Positions 6,810 to 9,871 of a stretch of 9,871 bases of DNA are shown one piece after another. Source of the stretch: JBBDXS01 sp964418365 (GTDB lineage Bacteria; Chloroflexota; Dehalococcoidia; DSTF01; RBG-16-68-14). A program made the translations under genes and the position numbers. Where the stretch lies: NCBI GenBank assembly GCA_964418365.1, contig CAYQLM010000102.1, positions 1-9,871 on the forward strand, written 5' to 3'. Positions within the stretch are counted from its first letter, which is position 1, and each line of letters opens with the position of its first letter. The notes beneath the pieces were generated by a model. It was not told where the DNA came from. It made no database searches and saw only the letters and a list, made by a program, of their open reading frames with translations.

Positions 6810-6818
6810 CCCTTCCCG

Positions 6819-8051
6819 ATGACTCTCCTCGCCCCCTACCGCGTGCTCGACCTCTCGACGGAGCGCGGGCTGCTCTGCGGCCAGATCCTCGGCGACCTGG
6901 GCGCCGACGTGATCAAGATCGAGCCGCCGGGCGGCTCTCCCGCGCGCCGCACCGGCCCGTTCCGCGACGATCGCGCAGACGATCCCGAGGCGTCGCTCTA
7001 CTGGTGGGCGTACAACCGCAACAAGCGCGGCATCACGCTCGATCTCGCGTCGACGGAGGGCCGCGCGCTGCTGCTGCGCCTCGTCGAGCGCGCCGACTTC
7101 GTCATCGAGTCGGACAGCCCGGGCGCGATGGCCGCCCTCGGCCTCGGCTACGACGACCTGGCCGCGGTCAATCCGGCGCTGATCTACGTCTCGATCACGC
7201 CCTTCGGTCAGGACGGCCCGAAGGCGTCGTACGCCGACAGCGACCTCGTCATCCTCGCCGCGAGTGGCTTCATCGCCCTCACCGGCGACGACGACCGGCC
7301 GCCCGTGCGCGTCACCGTCCCGCAGGCCTACCTCCACGCCAGCGCGGACGGCGCGGCGGGCGCGCTCATCGCGCTGTGGGAGCGCCACCGCTCGGGCCGC
7401 GGCCAGCAGATCGATGTCTCCGCGCAGCAATCGATGAACCTCGCGACGTTCTGCTCATCGCTCGTCGCGGCACTCGGCATGTCGGAGAACCGGCGGCTGT
7501 CGGGCGGCTACAAGTACGGCGACTACCTGCTGCGCCAGGTGTTCGCGTGCAAGGACGGCCACGTCGCCATCACGTTCCTCTTCGGCAACGCCATGGGCCC
7601 GTTCACGCGCCGGCTCATGGAGTGGGTGCACGACGAAGGCTTCTGCGACGAAGCCACGCGCGACATCGACTGGATCGGCTACGGCGAGCTGCTCATGCAC
7701 AGCAATGTGCCGCACGACGACTTCGAGCGGCTGAAAGCAACGCTGGAGTCGTTCACGCGAACGAAGACGAAGGACGAGCTGCTGCTCGCCGCGCTCACGA
7801 AACGGCTGCTCGTCGCGCCGGTGGCGACGATCGATGAGGTCGTCGCGAACGATCAGCTCGCCGCGCGCGACTATTGGCGCGAGATCGACGGCGTGCGCTA
7901 CCCGGGGCCCTTCGTGAAGTTCGCGCCGCAGCCGATCGAGTACCGCCGGCGCGCGCCCCGCATCGGCGAGCACAACCGCGAGATCTACGTGGACGAGCTC
8001 GGGCTGAGCGAGGCGGAACTGGCCGAGCTGCGGGACAAGGGAGTGATCTAG
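6819..8051 (+). CDS. CaiB/BaiF family (family III) CoA-transferase, first copy
   Basis: 410-residue type III CoA-transferase, which moves CoA between a donor acyl-CoA and a free carboxylic acid through an aspartyl-CoA thioester intermediate, usually as an interlocked homodimer in the cytosol. The N-terminal VLDLSTERGLLCGQILGDLG region, GADVIKIEPP (28-37), NRNKRGITLDL (66-76) and GRGQQIDVSAQQS are standard family blocks. Asp177 in YLHASADGAAG is at the expected place of the catalytic aspartate. The C-terminal GEHNREIYVDELGLSEAELA is the usual family ending. The ATG at 6819 is supported by the family start and by a -10-like box 9 bases before it. A broken copy of its first 17 codons lies at 5839. 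A second family III gene follows after a 446-base spacer. Substrate unknown (carnitine, formyl, bile-acid and succinyl-donor types all share these motifs). Confidence 0.92.
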   Translation: MTLLAPYRVLDLSTERGLLCGQILGDLGADVIKIEPPGGSPARRTGPFRDDRADDPEASLYWWAYNRNKRGITLDLASTEGRALLLRLVERADFVIESDSPGAMAALGLGYDDLAAVNPALIYVSITPFGQDGPKASYADSDLVILAASGFIALTGDDDRPPVRVTVPQAYLHASADGAAGALIALWERHRSGRGQQIDVSAQQSMNLATFCSSLVAALGMSENRRLSGGYKYGDYLLRQVFACKDGHVAITFLFGNAMGPFTRRLMEWVHDEGFCDEATRDIDWIGYGELLMHSNVPHDDFERLKATLESFTRTKTKDELLLAALTKRLLVAPVATIDEVVANDQLAARDYWREIDGVRYPGPFVKFAPQPIEYRRRAPRIGEHNREIYVDELGLSEAELAELRDKGVI

Positions 8052-8077
8052 TGTCTGCCCAGAAGCACGTGGCATAT

Positions 8078-8153
8078 CGTCATCCTGAGCTTGTCGAAGG
8101 ACTCCGTTTCCCGGCCGCCAGCGCCGCGATGCTTCGACAGGCTCAGCATGACG
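8078..8153. repeat. Inverted TCATCCTGAG-type repeat pair
   Basis: A 22-base arm at 8078-8099 (core CATCCTGAGCTTGTCGAAG) and its near-perfect inverse at 8132-8153 (core CTTCGACAGGCTCAGCATG) differ at two positions. They enclose a 32-base centre. This resembles the widespread short intergenic repeat family with TCCTGAG/CTCAGGA ends and could form a long hairpin after the first CoA-transferase gene. It is within the 446-base gene-free spacer 8052-8497. Confidence 0.75.
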
Positions 8154-8307
8154 TGAACGCGCGTCGGGACGGGATCGGCGATCGCTACGAAAGATCCTTC
8201 GCCCTCCTCCCCGCTGCCGCCCTTCTCTTTGAAGCGAAACAAGGGCAGAGGTGCGATCTGGCGGGTGGCCTGGACCACAATGCGCATCGGAGCAAGTTCG
8301 TGCCATC

Positions 8308-8353
8308 GGGCCCCTTGTTTCGTGGGCCCCACCCCGCTCGGCTCAGGATGACA
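8308..8353 (-). repeat. Inverted TGTCATCCTGAG-type repeat copy
   Basis: Reading the minus strand, TGTCATCCTGAG (8353-8342) is followed by a GGGCCC/GGGCCC hairpin (8324-8329 and 8308-8313, 10-base loop). It matches the first bases of the repeat family seen at 8078 in the opposite orientation. It lies in the same gene-free spacer, about 155 bases further on. Confidence 0.6.
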
Positions 8354-8404
8354 TTGGCAAAGGGCATCGTGTGATGGCAGACGCCCGCCGCACAGCCGTT
8401 CTTT

Positions 8405-8431
8405 TGTCATTCCGAGCGCAGCGAGGAATCT
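8405..8431 (+). repeat. TGTCATTCC...GGAATCT hairpin repeat, copy 3
   Basis: Arms ATTCC (8409-8413) and GGAAT (8425-8429), GA on each side, and GCGCAGC (8416-8422) at the tip (GCA triloop instead of GAA). Unlike the other plus-strand copies it sits ahead of a gene, 66 bases before the second CoA-transferase start. A weaker TCCC/GGGA hairpin follows at about 8437-8447. Confidence 0.75.
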
Positions 8432-8480
8432 GTCGCTCCCGGAGGGACGAGACCATTCAGCTAGGGAGCGCGCCAGCAGG

Positions 8481-8501
8481 ATGGACGTGAACAACTCGTG
8501 A
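8481..8501 (+). other. Six-codon upstream reading frame overlapping the second CaiB-type start
   Basis: ATG at 8481 opens MDVNNS and stops with a TGA at 8499-8501, which overlaps the GTG start codon at 8498-8500 (GTGA). AGCAGG lies immediately before the ATG and AGGGAG 12 bases before it. It could couple translation into the CoA-transferase gene or be a chance frame. Confidence 0.25.
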
Positions 8502-9712
8502 ACGAGCAGGCCCTCGCAGGCGTCAAGGTGCTCGACTTCACGTGGGTCGTCGCCGCGCCCGGCGCGTCGCGCGTGATGGCCGACTACGGCGCGACCGTCA
8601 TCCGCGTCGAAACGACCAAACGCATCGACACGGCGCGCACGTTCGGGCCGTTCCACACCGGCGCGCCCGGGCCGGAGCACTCGATCTTGTTCCAGAGCAT
8701 GAACGCGGGCAAGCTCGGCGTCACGCTCGACCTTTCGAAGCCCGAGGCGCGCGCCGTCGCGCTCGATCTCGTGCGCTGGGCCGACATCGTGATGGAGGCG
8801 TTCTCTCCGGGCACCGTCGCGTCGTTCGGCCTGGACTACGAATCGCTGCGGCAGATTAAGCCCGACCTGATTATGCTCAGCACGTGCATCTTCGGGCAGA
8901 GCGGACCGCTGTCGGCCTTCGCGGGCTACGGCAGTCTGGCCGCGGCCATCTCCGGCTTCTACTTCATGACCGGCTGGCCGGACCGGCCGCCCGCCGGGCC
9001 GTACAACGCCTACACCGATACCGTCGTGCCGCGCTTCGTGCTCATCTCGCTGCTGGCCGCGCTCGATCATCGCCGCCGGACCGGCGAGGGCGTCTATGTC
9101 GACCAGTCGCACATCGAGACGGCGCTGCACTTTCTCGCACCCGCCGTGCTCGACTACACCGTGAACGGCCGCGCGCCCGTGCGCGCAGGCAACCGACATC
9201 CGCAGATCGCGCCGCACGGCGTGTACCCGGCCGCCGGCGACGATCGCTGGGTCGCGATCGTGTGCGAGACCGACGAGCAGTGGCGCGCGCTCTGCCACGT
9301 GATCGGGCGACCCGACCTGGCGAGCGACGATCGTTTCGCGACGAACGACGCGCGGCTGGGGAGCCAGGACGACCTCGACGCGATCGTCTCGGCGTGGACG
9401 GCGCAGCGCGACCCGCGCGACAGCGAGGGTTTGCTGCAGCTGCGCGGCGTGCCGGCCAGCGCCGTGGAGCGCGGGACGGACCTCTGGGCCGACCTGCAGC
9501 TGCACCATCGCGGCCACTTCGTGCGCGCGCCGCACGCCACCCTGGGCGACATCCTCGTCGAAGGGACGCGCGCCAAGCTCTCGCGCACGCCGCCGCATGT
9601 CGCGCGCGCCGGCCCGACGATGGGCCAGGCCAACCAGTACGTGCTCTCGGAGCTGCTTGGCTACGGCGAGGAGCGCATCGCGGAGCTGGTGGCGACCGGG
9701 GCGCTGGAGTAG
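8498..9712 (+). CDS. CaiB/BaiF family (family III) CoA-transferase, second copy
   Basis: 404-residue type III CoA-transferase, clearly distinct in sequence from the copy at 6819, so not a recent duplicate. Blocks seen: VKVLDFTWVVAAPGASRVMADYG-type start (9-31), GATVIRVET (31-39), NAGKLGVTLDL (69-79), ADIVMEAFSPG (95-105), and AYTDTVVPRF (171-180) with Asp174 at the catalytic aspartate position. GEGVYVDQSHIE (197-208) is the usual mid-protein block. The GTG at 8498 is the only suitable start that keeps the normal N-terminus; no strong Shine-Dalgarno precedes it, and a six-codon frame ends on it. Expected to activate a carboxylic acid with CoA in the cytosol. A role in the same pathway as the acyl-CoA dehydrogenase/hydratase pair is possible but inferred from proximity only. 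Confidence 0.92.
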   Translation: MNEQALAGVKVLDFTWVVAAPGASRVMADYGATVIRVETTKRIDTARTFGPFHTGAPGPEHSILFQSMNAGKLGVTLDLSKPEARAVALDLVRWADIVMEAFSPGTVASFGLDYESLRQIKPDLIMLSTCIFGQSGPLSAFAGYGSLAAAISGFYFMTGWPDRPPAGPYNAYTDTVVPRFVLISLLAALDHRRRTGEGVYVDQSHIETALHFLAPAVLDYTVNGRAPVRAGNRHPQIAPHGVYPAAGDDRWVAIVCETDEQWRALCHVIGRPDLASDDRFATNDARLGSQDDLDAIVSAWTAQRDPRDSEGLLQLRGVPASAVERGTDLWADLQLHHRGHFVRAPHATLGDILVEGTRAKLSRTPPHVARAGPTMGQANQYVLSELLGYGEERIAELVATGALE

Positions 9713-9722
9713 GACGCAGCCC

Positions 9723-9749
9723 TGTCATTCCGAACGAAGTGAGGAATCT
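9723..9749 (+). repeat. TGTCATTCC...GGAATCT hairpin repeat, copy 4
   Basis: Starts 11 bases after the second CoA-transferase stop. Arms ATTCC (9727-9731) and GGAAT (9743-9747), GA on each side, tip ACGAAGT (9734-9740). The closing inner stem is AC/GT where copies 2 and 3 have GC/GC, a compensated change. Confidence 0.78.
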
Positions 9750-9823
9750 GGCGGCTCGATGATAAGACCGCGAATCGTCTCGTCAGCCTATCTCCTTGGG
9801 CAAGGCGTTTACCTACAGGGGCC

Positions 9824-9843
9824 AGATTCTTCGCTGCGCTCAG
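9824..9843 (-). repeat. Inverted partial copy of the TGTCATTCC repeat
   Basis: On the minus strand this reads CTGAGCGCAGCGAAGAATCT, matching the 3' half of the repeat (GAGCGCAGCGAGGAATCT in copy 3) with one change. The 5' arm is degenerate (TTGCT). With copy 4 it makes a head-to-head pair about 120 bases long that fills the gene-free right end of the window. Confidence 0.6.
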
Positions 9844-9871
9844 CAACTGTCTTGAAGAGCAAGGGTTGGAG

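Noticed and set aside
6604..6822. 72-codon plus-strand frame before the first CoA-transferase
   Set aside because: It covers the AT-rich inverted repeat and promoter-like region, starts at a GTG without a ribosome binding site and has no family-like features.
8048..9598. Long minus-strand frame of 516 codons
   Set aside because: It is antisense to the second CoA-transferase and runs through the repeat spacer; its end reads SLSKH and LRMT-type peptides, which are typical translations of intergenic repeats.
9661..9846. 61-codon minus-strand frame beginning MLSAAKNLAP
   Set aside because: Its sequence is a translation of the two TGTCATTCC repeats (SAAKNL and PHFVRND peptides), a well-known annotation artefact.

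Overview
The window looks like chromosomal DNA from a high-GC bacterium (roughly two-thirds G+C by eye) with strong third-position GC bias. It is rich in fatty-acid and CoA-ester enzymes, and its intergenic spacers are packed with short palindromic repeats. The enzyme mix (acyl-CoA dehydrogenase, crotonase, two family III CoA-transferases, SDR and zinc MDR dehydrogenases, DinB-like protein) and the repeat style recall environmental Chloroflexota (Dehalococcoidia/SAR202-like) genomes. That placement is an inference; no rRNA or marker gene is present to prove it. I see no tRNA, rRNA, CRISPR array, phage gene or transposase.

Layout. Positions 3-1872 (+) hold an acyl-CoA dehydrogenase cut by the window's left edge, then an enoyl-CoA hydratase/isomerase with a good ribosome binding site; a double palindrome lies between them. 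Positions 1873-2063 are a repeat-rich convergent spacer. Positions 2064-4249 (-) form a two-gene operon, SDR then FAD-dependent oxidoreductase, joined by a 4-base stop/start overlap. Positions 4250-4447 are a divergent spacer, followed by an unusually long zinc alcohol-dehydrogenase-like MDR protein (4448-5707, +). Positions 5708-6038 hold a possible 36-residue single-span membrane peptide, a 59-bp broken copy of the start of the downstream CoA-transferase gene, and a second double palindrome. A DinB-like gene (6039-6545) and two CaiB/BaiF CoA-transferase genes (6819-8051 and 8498-9712) follow on the + strand, each separated by repeat-bearing spacers.

How the genes may work together. CaiB-type enzymes activate a carboxylic acid by moving CoA from a donor, the acyl-CoA dehydrogenase makes the 2,3-double bond, the crotonase hydrates it, and an SDR or MDR dehydrogenase can oxidise the resulting alcohol. 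This is a reasonable acid-degradation set, but no substrate can be named from sequence alone.

The most notable non-gene signals are: (i) four copies of a TGTCATTCC...GGAAT hairpin with matching GA/GA internal steps, small inner stems that change in a compensated way, and GNA-type triloops; (ii) two BIME-like pairs of inverted palindromes with the same layout but different sequence; (iii) the 59-bp direct duplication of the caiB 5' end on both sides of the DinB gene, whose two differences are both synonymous; (iv) TANNNT boxes 7-9 bases before the start codons of three genes, suggesting leaderless transcripts.

No clear undescribed multi-gene system is visible. The best candidates for follow-up are the repeats and the duplication around the DinB gene.
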